Source: Caenispirillum salinarum AK4 (lineage in GTDB: Bacteria; Pseudomonadota; Alphaproteobacteria; Rhodospirillales; Rhodospirillaceae). From it: 64,000 nucleotides of DNA. The notes under the pieces are model-generated. The model was not told the DNA's origin and ran no database searches. It saw only the letters and a program-made list of their open reading frames with translations. The position numbers and the translations under genes are program-made. The DNA is taken from the NCBI RefSeq assembly GCF_000315795.1, contig NZ_ANHY01000006.1, positions 341,111 through 405,110 on the forward strand, in the 5' to 3' direction. Positions 19,865 to 28,898 of this stretch are shown in pieces (positions within the stretch are counted from its first letter, which is position 1; every line of letters begins with the position of its first letter).

Positions 19865-20221
19865 GGGGTCGGGTTCCGTCCCGTTCCAGAAAAACGCCGC
19901 GCGGAGCAAGATTCCGTGGAACAGGCCGCCCATCGGGGCGGCCTTTGTTTTATATCAACGGGTTGATGCGCGGCTGCTCATAATCCGGATGAGACAGGCG
20001 ATGATGGAAAGGCTTAGCCCCTCAGTCCAATGCTCCGGGTTGTCACAAATAACACGCAGCGCGGGCTCTTGACATTGCCAACACTCGCCAAGAACAGTGT
20101 AGCCATTATGCAACAGAGCGTCCCGTAAAAGCACACTACCACTTTGGAAAGCGGAACGAGAGCCCCCTCATTATTGGTTTCTCGCATGGCATTGAGGCCT
20201 TCGAAACCAAGGAGATATCCC
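19865..20221. other. Intergenic region between hemB and the outer-membrane barrel gene
   Basis: About 357 bp without a credible gene. It holds the hemB terminator (19923-19952) and an AT-richer segment from about 19955 to 20160 with a TTGACA at 20069-20074, but no convincing -10 at the right distance. The start codon of the barrel gene is preceded by AAGGAG. Small open frames here have no ribosome sites. Confidence 0.6.
19923..19952 (+). terminator. Intrinsic terminator after metY-hemB
   Basis: AGGCCGCCC (19923-19931) pairs perfectly with GGGCGGCCT (19936-19944) around an ATCG loop and is followed by TTGTTTTAT. It lies about 60 bp after the hemB stop. Confidence 0.85.
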
Positions 20222-20767
20222 ATGAAAAAGCTCAGCGCGCTCGCGGCCGCCGCGATCATCGTTCCGGGTGTGGCTTTTGCGCAATCGGACATGAACACCA
20301 TGGAAGCCGGCAGCTACGCCCGTGGTGTCGGGGACTGGGAACTGCGCCTCTCGGGCACCGGCGCCAGTGACAAGGATTTCGACACCACCACGCTCGGCGT
20401 CAGCGGCACTGTCGGCCAGTACCTGTATCCGGGCGTTCTGGTCGGCATCCAGCAGGACGTGGCCTTCGCCGACACGGACGACGACAACCAGCTGAACGCC
20501 TCCACGCGCGTGTTCGCCCAGTACGTTTTCGACCTGGGTCAGTGGCAGCCTTATGTCGGCGCGGCCATCGGCGGCACCTATGGCGAGGACATCAACAGCA
20601 CCTTCACCGCCGGCCCGCAGGCGGGCGTGAAGTACTATGCCGACCGCAACACGTTCATCTACGTGGGCACCGAGTACCAGTTCGCCTTCGAGGACAGCGA
20701 CGAGATCGACGACGCCTTCGACGACGGCAGCTTCTACCACACGCTCGGCATCGGCTTTAACTTCTGA
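20222..20767 (+). CDS. Small outer-membrane beta-barrel protein
   Basis: A 181-residue exported protein with a clear signal peptide (MKKLSALAAAAIIVPGVAFA, cut before QSD). The mature part alternates short amphipathic strands with acidic turns (DTDDDNQLN, EDSDEIDDAFDDG) and ends in an aromatic residue (GIGFNF), the hallmark of barrels inserted by BamA. About eight strands fit, as in OmpW/OmpA-like or OMP_b-brl proteins. Ligand and role are unknown. It is monocistronic, has a long leader, and a GC-rich hairpin (20815-20842) lies between it and the convergent hydrolase gene. Confidence 0.7.
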   Translation: MKKLSALAAAAIIVPGVAFAQSDMNTMEAGSYARGVGDWELRLSGTGASDKDFDTTTLGVSGTVGQYLYPGVLVGIQQDVAFADTDDDNQLNASTRVFAQYVFDLGQWQPYVGAAIGGTYGEDINSTFTAGPQAGVKYYADRNTFIYVGTEYQFAFEDSDEIDDAFDDGSFYHTLGIGFNF

Positions 20768-20814
20768 TCCTCTCTGCCGACTGTCGACCGCCTGTTCCGG
20801 CGGGACAGGGTCTG

Positions 20815-20842
20815 GGCGGCGCCTTCCCTACCGGGCGCCGCC
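20815..20842. repeat. GC-rich stem-loop between convergent genes
   Basis: GGCGGCGCC (20815-20823) and GGCGCCGCC (20834-20842) form a perfect 9-bp stem. It sits between the barrel gene and the convergent hydrolase gene. The missing T-run makes it a weak or factor-assisted terminator at best. Confidence 0.45.
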
Positions 20843-20886
20843 ATCGACCTGGACCCGCGTCTTCGCCGGAATGCGGCATCGCGGCG

Positions 20887-21753
20887 TCACCCATGGCCCT
20901 TCAGGAAGTCGAGTACCGGCGCCATCTGGTCGAACGACATCAGCCACGGTGCATGGCCCGCGCCCGGCACCTCCACCGTTTGGCAGCCGGGGCCCCGGCG
21001 CTTCATTTCTTCCAGCACCTCGGCCGGCAAAAGGTCCGACTCCGCGCCGCGCACGACCAGTACAGGCACCTGCACCCGGTCCCACAGCGCCCAGAGGTCG
21101 ATGGGCTGGCCGGGCTCGATGGCCTGGAACGCCTGGGCGATGGCCGGATCATAGGCCAGCCGAAGCCCCTGTCCCTGCGGGTCGGGGCGCGTGGAGTGGT
21201 CGACGAAGGCGGGCCAGCGCTCCGCCGGCATGGGGCCGTAAGTGGCTGTCCGCTCCTTCAGGCGCTGCTCCGCCGCCGCCCGGTCCGGGAACAGCGGGTC
21301 CTCGCCCACGTAGGTGCCGATGCGCGCCAGCCCGTCCCACGGAACCAGCGGTCCGATGTCGTTGATGACGAGCCGGCGGATGGGCGTGTTGGGCGTGGCC
21401 GCCAGCATCAGGCCGATCAGCCCGCCCATGGACGTGCCCACCCAGTCCACCGACTCCACGCCGCTGCGGGCGATCAGCGCCGCCATGTCGGCCAGGTAGA
21501 GCGGATAGGTGTAGCCGGACTTGTCATCGAGCCAGTCGCTCTTGCCGCGGCCGAGCACGTCCGGGCACAGCACGCGGCGGTGCAGGTCGTGATCCAGGCG
21601 TTCTGCCAGGGCGTCGAAGTCGCGCCCCTGGCGCGTCAGCCCGTGGACGCAGACAACCACCTCGCGCCGGTGCGGATCGCCCCAGGACGTGTAGGCCATG
21701 TGCTTGAAGCCCTCGGGCCGCAGCACCCGCACACCCGTCTCGATCATGCCCAT
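20887..21753 (-). CDS. Alpha/beta-fold hydrolase
   Basis: A 288-residue cytoplasmic serine hydrolase. Oxyanion motif VCVHGLTRQGRDF, nucleophile elbow GTSMGG, a late Asp region (VVRGAESDLLP) and the His in GAGHAPWL complete the catalytic triad. No signal peptide. The substrate cannot be told; this branch includes esterases and C-C bond hydrolases. It is divergent from the GntR gene, with about 278 bp between the two starts including the TGTATACA palindrome, so it may be under that regulator. Confidence 0.8.
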   Translation of the reverse strand: MGMIETGVRVLRPEGFKHMAYTSWGDPHRREVVVCVHGLTRQGRDFDALAERLDHDLHRRVLCPDVLGRGKSDWLDDKSGYTYPLYLADMAALIARSGVESVDWVGTSMGGLIGLMLAATPNTPIRRLVINDIGPLVPWDGLARIGTYVGEDPLFPDRAAAEQRLKERTATYGPMPAERWPAFVDHSTRPDPQGQGLRLAYDPAIAQAFQAIEPGQPIDLWALWDRVQVPVLVVRGAESDLLPAEVLEEMKRRGPGCQTVEVPGAGHAPWLMSFDQMAPVLDFLKGHG

Positions 21754-21873
21754 GTGGTCGCCTCCTCCCGGTTCCGCTGGCGTGGTGGAACGCGATGGTC
21801 GGGAATTTCGCGCCCCGGCACAAGAGTGGCCGGACCCGCCCCTGCGGGAAAGGGGCTGGATACTTTAAGGCTG

Positions 21874-21888
21874 CTTGATGTATACAAG
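21874..21888. promoter_or_regulatory. Candidate GntR/FCD operator
   Basis: CTTGATGTATACAAG is an inverted repeat centred on TGTATACA (CTTG...CAAG arms). FCD-type GntR regulators typically bind TTGTATACAA-like sites. It lies between the divergent hydrolase gene and the GntR gene, about 145 bp before the latter's ATG, and is the best autoregulatory operator candidate. Confidence 0.5.
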
Positions 21889-22031
21889 TTGGGTCACAGG
21901 GAGAAACGTCCGGCGGTTGCGCCGGCGTACGATCGCAGACAAATGCCCGACAGAGGCCGCCACCGGTGCGAAACGCCGGGGCACGATCGGCGCCATCAGG
22001 CCCCGCCGCAACCAAGGGAAGACAGGCGCGC

Positions 22032-22700
22032 ATGCCGAGAAGATCACCAACGCGCGCGGACCAGTTGCGCCGCGCCCTTGAGGAAGACATTTTCGCCGGC
22101 ACCCTAAAACCGGGGGACCGGCTTGACGAGCAGTCCCTCGCGCATCGGTTCGAGGTGTCCCGCACACCCGTCCGCGAGGCCCTGCGCCAGCTTTCGGCGT
22201 CAGGTCTCGTGGAAGTCCGCCCGCGCCAGGGCGCGGTGGTGTCTGTCATCACTCTGCCCCGCCTGGTGGAGATGTTCGAGGTCATGGCCGAACTTGAAGC
22301 CATGTGCGCCCGCCTCGCTGCGCGGCGCATGAGCGACAAGGAACGCGCCGACCTCAAGCGTTTCGTCGACGAATGCGAGGACTTCGAAAAGAAGACGGAC
22401 CTGGAAGGCTATTACGCGGCCAACAAGGTCTTTCACGACGCCATCTACGACGGCAGCCACAACGAGGTGCTGGCGGACATGACCCGCTCGCTGCACCGGC
22501 GCACGGCGCCCTACCGCCGTCACCAGCTCAACCGGCCGGGCCGCATCAGCGAAAGCCTGTCCGAGCACAAGGAGGTGGTGGACGCCATACTCGCCTACGA
22601 CGCCGACCAGGCCGGCCGCCTGATGGCCCGGCACGTCAACGTCCAGGGTGACGTCTTCACCGACTTCATTTCCACCCTGCCCACGGGCTATGTGGCCTAA
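22032..22700 (+). CDS. GntR-family transcriptional regulator, FCD domain
   Basis: A 222-residue regulator with an N-terminal winged helix (about residues 8-70; DRLDEQSLAHRFEVSRTPVREALRQL is the recognition region) and a C-terminal all-helical FCD effector domain containing the metal/ligand residues of the family around EMFEVMAELEAM and HKEVVDAIL. FCD regulators usually sense organic acids. The ATG at 22032 gives MPRRSPTRADQL. The aldehyde dehydrogenase gene follows 77 bp downstream in the same direction, so it may be a target. Effector unknown. Confidence 0.9.
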   Translation: MPRRSPTRADQLRRALEEDIFAGTLKPGDRLDEQSLAHRFEVSRTPVREALRQLSASGLVEVRPRQGAVVSVITLPRLVEMFEVMAELEAMCARLAARRMSDKERADLKRFVDECEDFEKKTDLEGYYAANKVFHDAIYDGSHNEVLADMTRSLHRRTAPYRRHQLNRPGRISESLSEHKEVVDAILAYDADQAGRLMARHVNVQGDVFTDFISTLPTGYVA

Positions 22701-22777
22701 ACAATGAAGGCAAAACAAGCCACTAGGGCAGCATCCTGATCCACAACGAGAACACGTCCAAGAGGCCCCCGAACGCC

Positions 22778-24277
22778 ATGAACATGGTCAGCAGCATCCC
22801 GCAGAACACCGACCCCTTCGCGCTCGCCAAGGAGCTGTCGGGCTTCCACCTGATCGACGGCGAGATGGTCAAGGCCGTCTCCGGCAAGACCTTCGACGTG
22901 GTCAACCCGGCCACCGGCGCCGTCATCGGCCAGGCCGCTGACGGCGACGAGGCCGACGTCGACCGCGCCGTGCAGTCCGCCGCCGCCGCGCAGAAGGCGT
23001 GGAAGAAGATGCCGGCCCGCGAGCGCGGCAAGCTGGTGGCCGAGTGCGGCCGCCGCCTGACCGAGCACGTGGAGGAACTGGCGCGCCTGATCGCGCTGGA
23101 AACTGGCAAGGCCCTGCGCACGGAAAGCCGCGTGGAGGCCAACGTGCTGGCCGATGCCTTCGTGTTCTACGGCGGCCTGGCGAGCGAGCTGAAGGGCGAG
23201 AGCGTGCCCTTCAACCCCAACATGCTCACCGTCACCCAGCGCGAGCCCATCGGCGTGGTCGGCGCGATCATCCCGTGGAACGTGCCGCTGATGCTGATGG
23301 CGCTGAAGATCGCGCCGGCGCTGGTGGCGGGCAACACGGTGGTGGTGAAGTCGGCGGAAGAGGCGCCGCTGACCGTCCTGCGCGTCTGCCAGATCATGAA
23401 CGAAGTGCTGCCCAAGGGCTGCTTCAACATCCTGTCGGGTTTCGGTCCGGAGTGCGGCGGCCCGCTGGTCGCGCACCCGAAGGTTGGCAAGGTGACCTTC
23501 ACGGGCTCCGTCGAGACCGGCAAGATCGTCTCCAAGGCCGCTGCCGAGAAGCTGATCCCGGTGACGCTGGAACTGGGCGGCAAGAGCCCGATGATCGTCT
23601 TCGCCGACGCCGACCTGGACAAGGCCGTGGCCGGCGCGGTCGCCGGCGTGCGCTTCACCCGCCAGGGCCAGAGCTGCACGGCGTCCAGCCGCATCTACGT
23701 GCACGAGAGCATCCACGACGAATTCGTGGCCAAGCTCAAGGCCAAGGCCGACGCCATGAAGATGGGCGACCCGCTGGACGAGGAAACCGACATCGGCACC
23801 ATCGTCAGCCCCGACCAGATGGAGCGCGTGAAGGGCTACATCCAGAAGGGCATCGACGCCGGTGGCACGGCCAACCTGTGCTCCGCCCTGCCCGACGATC
23901 CGGCGCTGAAGAAGGGCCTGTACGTCCAGCCCGTCATCTTCACCGACATCTCGGCCGACGCGCCGCCGAGCCGCGAGGAAATCTTCGGCCCGGTCACCTG
24001 CGTCTTCAAGTTCACCGACTACGAACAGGTGATCGAGGCCGCCAACGACAGCGAGTTCGGCCTGGCCGCGACGGTCTGGACCAAGGACCTGCACACCGCC
24101 ATGGACGCCACGCAGCGCCTGGAGGCCGGCTTCGTGCAGGTGAACCAGAACCTGGTGGTGCAGCCCAACCTGTCCTACGGCGGCATCAAGAAGTCCGGCA
24201 TCGGCCGCGAGGCCTCGCTGGAGGCCATGCTGGAGCACTTCACCCACAAGAAGACCATCATCTTCAACATGGGATGA
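22778..24277 (+). CDS. NAD(P)-dependent aldehyde dehydrogenase
   Basis: A 499-residue ALDH-superfamily enzyme oxidising an aldehyde to its acid. Catalytic Glu in LELGGKSPMIVF and catalytic Cys in FTRQGQSCTASSR are present, as are the cofactor motifs IIPWNVPLMLMALKIAPAL and FTGSVETGKIV. The C-terminus has the usual GGIKKSGIGREASLEAM. The natural aldehyde cannot be told from sequence; similar enzymes act on betaine, aromatic or semialdehyde substrates. It follows the GntR gene and precedes the acylase, with a hairpin terminator between. Confidence 0.88.
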   Translation: MNMVSSIPQNTDPFALAKELSGFHLIDGEMVKAVSGKTFDVVNPATGAVIGQAADGDEADVDRAVQSAAAAQKAWKKMPARERGKLVAECGRRLTEHVEELARLIALETGKALRTESRVEANVLADAFVFYGGLASELKGESVPFNPNMLTVTQREPIGVVGAIIPWNVPLMLMALKIAPALVAGNTVVVKSAEEAPLTVLRVCQIMNEVLPKGCFNILSGFGPECGGPLVAHPKVGKVTFTGSVETGKIVSKAAAEKLIPVTLELGGKSPMIVFADADLDKAVAGAVAGVRFTRQGQSCTASSRIYVHESIHDEFVAKLKAKADAMKMGDPLDEETDIGTIVSPDQMERVKGYIQKGIDAGGTANLCSALPDDPALKKGLYVQPVIFTDISADAPPSREEIFGPVTCVFKFTDYEQVIEAANDSEFGLAATVWTKDLHTAMDATQRLEAGFVQVNQNLVVQPNLSYGGIKKSGIGREASLEAMLEHFTHKKTIIFNMG

Positions 24278-24320
24278 CGGCGACGGCCGCTTGAGCGGGC
24301 GGCCCGATGATACAAGATAG

Positions 24321-24357
24321 AGGGGTGCCGGTTCACCGACCGGCGCCCCTTTCGCTT
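24321..24357 (+). terminator. Stem-loop terminator after the aldehyde dehydrogenase gene
   Basis: AGGGGTGCCGGT (24321-24332) pairs with ACCGGCGCCCCT (24339-24350) with one T-G wobble and a TCACCG loop, followed by a weak TTCGCTT tail. It is only about 15 bp before the acylase start, so it may act as an attenuator. Confidence 0.55.
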
Positions 24358-24364
24358 GCCGGGA

Positions 24365-26737
24365 ATGGACATGGCCATCCACCGCCGCCTGCGCCTGCAC
24401 CACTGGATCACCGCTCTGCTGCTCGTGCTTCTGTCGCTGGTCATCCTGGCGATGCTGGGGGCGTGGCTTCTGTTGCACGGCAACCTGCCGCGCACGACGG
24501 GTGCGCTCGACCTGCCGGCCCTGGACGCGCCGGTGGAGGTGGCGCGCGATGCCCACGGCATCCCCACCATTCGGGCCGGGAGCACCCGCGACGCATACCT
24601 GGCGCTGGGCTTCGTGCACGCCCAGGACCGCTTTCAGCAGATGGAATTCATGCGCCGCCTGGGAGAGGGACGCCTGGCGGAGGTGATCGGCGAGGGCGCG
24701 GTCGGCATGGACCGCTGGAGCCGCACCCTCGGCCTGCACCGGCGCGCGCAGCAAAGCTATCGGGCCCTGGGCGACGAGGCCCGGGCTGCGCTGGACGCCT
24801 ACGCCGCCGGGGTGAATGCCTGGCTGCGGCGCCGCGACTCGTGGCTGCCGCCGCCGCTCACGCTGCTCGACGTCCGGCCCGACCCCTGGACGCCCGCCGA
24901 CAGCCTGGTGTGGCAGCGCCTCATGGCCTTCCGCCTGGCCGGCAATTGGCAGGACGAGGCCGCCCGGGCGCGGCTGCTGGATGCCGGCCTGCCGCCGGAG
25001 CGGGTTGCCGACCTGTGGCACGAGACGCAGGGCGTGACGGTTTCCGAACCCGTCACCATGCCGCAGCCGGTGCGCGAGGCCGCCCTGCCCCCGGCCCCTC
25101 CGGCCGCGCTGGCGGCGACGCTGGCCTCGAACGCCTGGACCGTGGCGCCGGCGCGCTCGGCCACGGGCGGGGCGCTGCTCGCCAACGATCCGCACCTGGG
25201 CTACCAGACGCCCATCCTGTGGTATCTGGCACGGCTGGAGACCCCGGATTGGCAGGTTTCCGGCGCAACCGTGCCGGGCGTTCCCTTCCACCTGATCGGC
25301 CACAACGGCCGCATCGGCTGGGGCATCACCACCACCCACGCCGACACCAAGGATCTGTTCATCGAAACGGTCACCGGCGATGGCACCGCCTATCTTGCAC
25401 CCGACGGCCCCCGCCCCTTCGAGACGCGGGAAGAGGTAATCGAGGTGCGCGGCGGCGAACCGGTGACCTTCACGGTGCGCGAAACCCGCCACGGCCCCGT
25501 CGTGACCGACCTGCGCGGCATGGCGGGCGTCGCCGGCGGGACGGACGTCGTCGCGCTCGCGGCCACCGGACTGATGGAAGGGGACCGCACGGCCGAGGCC
25601 ATCATGCGCCTCAACCGCGCCGGCAACCGGGCTGAATTCCTGGAGGCCATGCGCCTGTTCCACGCCCCCATGCAGAACGTCTTCTTCGCCGCCACCGACG
25701 GCGACACCGGCTTCATCAGCGCCGGCCGGGTGCCTGTGCGCAAGGCGGGCGACGGACGGGTGCCGGTGCCAGGCGCCGGCGGCTCCCACGACTGGACGGG
25801 CTTCGTGCCCTTCGAGGACCTGCCCCAGGCCTTCGCCCCGGCGTCCGGCACGCTGCTGAACGCCAACAACCGGGTGGTCGGCGACGGCTACCCCCACCTC
25901 ATCACCGCCCACTGGCCGCCGCCCTGGCGGGCCCTGCGCGGCGAGGCATTGCTCGCCGGTCGCGAGGCGCACACGGTTGCCGACATGATCGCCATGCAGC
26001 ACGACATGCGCTCGACCATGGCGGAAACGCTGGTGCCGGTGCTGCTGGGTGCGCTGCCCGCCTCGCCCGACACCGCCGAGGCCCGGCGCCGTCTTGAGGC
26101 CTGGGACGGCACCATGGACCCGGACCGGCCGGAGCCGCTGATCCTGTCTGCGTGGCTGCCCCGGATCGAAAAGGCCCTGACGGCGGATGAACTGGGCGAC
26201 CGTGCCGGCGATTGGCGGGAGAACGGCGAGCGCTTCATCGCCGCCGTCGTGTCGTCGCGTGACACCTGGTGGTGCGACAGAAAAGACACTGGCGCGTCAG
26301 AGACTTGCGGCGATATCCTCGACCTTTCCCTCAGCGACGCGCTGACCGATCTGCGCGCCCGTCACGGCGAGGACATGGATGGCTGGCGGTGGGGCGACGT
26401 CCACGAGGCGGCACTGGACAACCGGTTGTACGGGCGTATTCCGCTCATTGGCGGCTGGTTCAACCTGCGGCCGGAGGTGGGCGGCGGAAACCACACGCTG
26501 CTGCGGGCCGGCTACTGGAACGGCGGCGAGAGCGGCCGATTCGACGCCGTGCACGGCGCAGGGCTGCGCATGGTGCTCGACATGGCCGATCCCGGCGCGT
26601 CACGCTTCATCATCGCGACCGGTCAGTCGGAAAACCCGCTTTCCGATCATTATGCCGACCAGATGCCGCTTTGGTCGCGCGGCGCGACACTGACGCTGGA
26701 CGGCGAACCGGCTTCCGTGCTTCGCTTGGAGCCATGA
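24365..26737 (+). CDS. Penicillin acylase family protein, membrane-anchored Ntn hydrolase
   Basis: A 790-residue precursor of the N-terminal-nucleophile amidase family, which includes penicillin G acylases and acyl-homoserine-lactone acylases. An uncleaved-looking N-terminal hydrophobic helix (about residues 16-40) should place it in the periplasm. The alpha chain has the family signature DAHGIPTIRA; the predicted self-cleavage and nucleophile serine is in LASNAWTVAP near residue 255, with NDPHLGY and the Asn motif LNANNRVVGD following. The ATG at 24365 was chosen (MDMAIHRRL); another ATG is two codons on. Its stop overlaps the ilvA start (ATGA). Substrate unknown. Confidence 0.88.
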   Translation: MDMAIHRRLRLHHWITALLLVLLSLVILAMLGAWLLLHGNLPRTTGALDLPALDAPVEVARDAHGIPTIRAGSTRDAYLALGFVHAQDRFQQMEFMRRLGEGRLAEVIGEGAVGMDRWSRTLGLHRRAQQSYRALGDEARAALDAYAAGVNAWLRRRDSWLPPPLTLLDVRPDPWTPADSLVWQRLMAFRLAGNWQDEAARARLLDAGLPPERVADLWHETQGVTVSEPVTMPQPVREAALPPAPPAALAATLASNAWTVAPARSATGGALLANDPHLGYQTPILWYLARLETPDWQVSGATVPGVPFHLIGHNGRIGWGITTTHADTKDLFIETVTGDGTAYLAPDGPRPFETREEVIEVRGGEPVTFTVRETRHGPVVTDLRGMAGVAGGTDVVALAATGLMEGDRTAEAIMRLNRAGNRAEFLEAMRLFHAPMQNVFFAATDGDTGFISAGRVPVRKAGDGRVPVPGAGGSHDWTGFVPFEDLPQAFAPASGTLLNANNRVVGDGYPHLITAHWPPPWRALRGEALLAGREAHTVADMIAMQHDMRSTMAETLVPVLLGALPASPDTAEARRRLEAWDGTMDPDRPEPLILSAWLPRIEKALTADELGDRAGDWRENGERFIAAVVSSRDTWWCDRKDTGASETCGDILDLSLSDALTDLRARHGEDMDGWRWGDVHEAALDNRLYGRIPLIGGWFNLRPEVGGGNHTLLRAGYWNGGESGRFDAVHGAGLRMVLDMADPGASRFIIATGQSENPLSDHYADQMPLWSRGATLTLDGEPASVLRLEP

Positions 26738-28041
26738 CCGCGAAAAAAACCCCAGACCCCGCTCAGGCTCCCGACCCGACGGAGCTTCCCGACGCCGTCC
26801 GCATGCCCGTCGCCGCCGCTGACGTGACGCTTGACGACATCCGCGCCGCCGCCCGGCAACTGGCCGGCACCATCGTGCGCACGCCGATGGTCGACAGTAT
26901 GTCGTTGTCGCGCCTGTTCAAGAGCGACCTGGTTCTCAAGCTGGAGAACACCCAGGTCACCGGCTCCTTCAAGGCGCGCGGCGCCCTCATCAAGATGCTG
27001 ACCCTGCCCGATGAGCAGCGCCGCCGCGGCATCGTCGCCATGTCGGCGGGCAACCACGCCCAGGGCGTGTCCTACCACGCCGGCCGCCTGGGCATTCCGG
27101 CGACCATCGTCATGCCCGAGGGCACGCCCTTCACCAAGGTGCGCCTGACCGAGCAGTGGGGCGCGAAGGTTGAACTGGTGGGCGAGACCCTTGAGGCCTC
27201 GCGCGAGCACGCCGACCGCCTGGCCGCCGAGCACGGCCTCGCCTTCGTCCATCCGTACGACGATCCCGCCATCGTGGCCGGACAGGGCACGGTCGGCCTG
27301 GAAATGATGGAGGACCGGCCGGACGTCGACGACATCATCGTGCCCATCGGCGGCGGCGGCCTCATGTCCGGCGTGGCGACGGCGGTCAAGGCGATGAACC
27401 CGGGTGTGCGCATCATCGGCGTGCAGGTGGCGGCCTATGCCGGCTATGCCATGCACCGCATGGGCGGCATGCCGCCGGCCGGCGGGCAGACGCTGGCCGA
27501 GGGCATCGCCGTGAAGAGCCCGGGCGGTTTCACCACACCCATTCTCGACCGTTTGGTGGACGAGTTGGTGGTGGTCGACGAGCCGGCGCTGGAACGGGCG
27601 GTCCAGTTGCTCATGGAGGAACAGCACGTGGTGGCCGAGGGCGCCGGGGCCGCCCCGCTGGCCGCGGTCATCTCCCGGCCCGACATGTTCGAGGGGCGGC
27701 GGGCCGCCCTGACCATCTGCGGCGGCAACATCGACAGCCAGTTGCTGGCGTCGATCCTGCTGCGCGGCATGGCTCGGGCGGGACGCATGGTCAAACTGCG
27801 CGTGGAAATTCCCGACCGCCCTGGCGTGCTGTCCAAGGTGGCCGCGATCATCGGCCAGGGCGGCGGCAACATCATCGAGATCTACCACCACCGCCTGTTC
27901 CTGGACGTGCCGCTCAAGCGCACCGATGTCGATGCCGTCATCGAGGCCACCGACGCCCCGCACGTCCACCGCATCATCGAGGCGCTGAACGACGCGGGCT
28001 TCCGCACCAGGCTGCTCAGCACCATGGGCCAGGAAAGCTGA
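26734..28041 (+). CDS. ilvA: Threonine dehydratase with C-terminal ACT domain
   Basis: PLP enzyme deaminating threonine to 2-oxobutyrate. The 435-residue product has the PLP lysine in TGSFKARGA, the phosphate-binding glycine loop PIGGGGLMSG and the sequence MSAGNHAQGVSY. A C-terminal ACT-like domain (about residues 350-430, KLRVEIPDRPGVLSKVAAII) suggests amino-acid feedback, as in the short biosynthetic form or in catabolic TdcB-like enzymes. Its ATG overlaps the acylase stop. Upstream residues 1-28 are Pro/Asp-rich and disordered. A strong terminator follows. Confidence 0.9.
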   Translation: MTAKKTPDPAQAPDPTELPDAVRMPVAAADVTLDDIRAAARQLAGTIVRTPMVDSMSLSRLFKSDLVLKLENTQVTGSFKARGALIKMLTLPDEQRRRGIVAMSAGNHAQGVSYHAGRLGIPATIVMPEGTPFTKVRLTEQWGAKVELVGETLEASREHADRLAAEHGLAFVHPYDDPAIVAGQGTVGLEMMEDRPDVDDIIVPIGGGGLMSGVATAVKAMNPGVRIIGVQVAAYAGYAMHRMGGMPPAGGQTLAEGIAVKSPGGFTTPILDRLVDELVVVDEPALERAVQLLMEEQHVVAEGAGAAPLAAVISRPDMFEGRRAALTICGGNIDSQLLASILLRGMARAGRMVKLRVEIPDRPGVLSKVAAIIGQGGGNIIEIYHHRLFLDVPLKRTDVDAVIEATDAPHVHRIIEALNDAGFRTRLLSTMGQES

Positions 28042-28078
28042 GACGCCCCGAGAGCGCCCTCCTGCTCGGATAAGCGAA

Positions 28079-28117
28079 CGGCCGGCCCCGCGGATGCGGG
28101 CGCCGGCCGATTTCTTT
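28079..28117 (+). terminator. Intrinsic terminator after ilvA
   Basis: A GC-rich hairpin with outer arms CGGCCGG and CCGGCCG and inner pairs CCCGC/GCGGG begins at 28079 and runs into ATTTCTTT. It lies 38 bp after the ilvA stop and before the convergent flavin reductase gene. Confidence 0.8.
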
Positions 28118-28149
28118 GCGACCTTAACGGAACCTTAGGTGGGAAGGCC

Positions 28150-28626
28150 TCAGGAATCGACCGTCGCGTAGGCACCGCGGAAGTACACCAGCGGCTGCCC
28201 GCCCGCCTGATAGTCCACACGCTCCACCTTGCCGATGAAAATCAAATGGTCGCCACCCTCGGCCACACTTTCGACCACGCAGTCCAGCACGGCCAGAGAG
28301 TCGGGCAGCACCGGCGCGCCCGTGGTGCCCGGCGTGACGGCCAGACCTTCGAACTTGTCGTCACGACGGCTGGCGAAGCGGATGGAAACCTCGCGCTGGT
28401 CCTCGCGCAGAACATTGACGCTGAATCCGCCGTCGCGGAAGGCGTCGATGTTGCGCGTGTTGCGATCCAGGCAGAACAGCACAAGCGGTGGATGCAGCGA
28501 CAGCGACGTGAACGAGCTGACTGTGACGCCGACCGGTCGTCCCGCCGCGTCGGTTGTCGTCACGACGGCCACGCCGCTGGGAAAGCAGCCAAGCGCCTTG
28601 CGAAAGGAACGTTCGTCGATGCTCAT
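28150..28626 (-). CDS. Flavin reductase domain protein
   Basis: A 158-residue FMN-binding split-barrel protein of the flavin reductase (HpaC/RutF-like) family, which supplies reduced flavin to two-component monooxygenases. Seen are FPSGVAVVTTTDAAGRPVG, the flavin-contact stretch VSSFTSLSLHPPLVLF, and the late GDHLIFIGKVERVDY. Length is typical. No partner oxygenase is next to it; it is convergent with ilvA and divergent from motA. Which oxygenase it serves is unknown. Confidence 0.85.
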   Translation of the reverse strand: MSIDERSFRKALGCFPSGVAVVTTTDAAGRPVGVTVSSFTSLSLHPPLVLFCLDRNTRNIDAFRDGGFSVNVLREDQREVSIRFASRRDDKFEGLAVTPGTTGAPVLPDSLAVLDCVVESVAEGGDHLIFIGKVERVDYQAGGQPLVYFRGAYATVDS

Positions 28627-28781
28627 GAAGCGCCTTCCCTTGAGACCTGTCCACGGCGGCCGGCCCAGGGCTCGGCGGCCCGCCGGCGGGATGGACCTAG
28701 CATGATTGCGCAAGCCGCGCAAAGGTGAGATTTCCTTACACCTTCGGCGGATGATGCTTCCCTTTCGATACCCCCCGTCGC

Positions 28782-28787
28782 TATAAT
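28782..28787 (+). promoter_or_regulatory. Candidate -10 element for motAB
   Basis: A perfect TATAAT at 28782-28787 lies about 112 bp before the motA ATG. The hexamer 17 bp upstream (TCCCTT) is a poor -35, so the promoter may need an activator. A perfect palindrome GAAAAAGCTTTTTC at 28827-28840 lies in the leader. Confidence 0.4.
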
Positions 28788-28898
28788 CCCCGCCGCGCAT
28801 CGGGTCCTTCGGTCAAAAGACTGTAAGAAAAAGCTTTTTCGTCGCGGTCGCGATGCGGGCAGAAGCCTCGAAGATGTGAACGTCGCCAGGACACCAGA

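Noticed and set aside
22697..26002. Very long open frame on the minus strand opposite the aldehyde dehydrogenase and acylase
   Set aside because: It lies antisense to two well-supported enzymes, has His/Gln/Arg-rich composition typical of GC-rich shadows, and no family motif.
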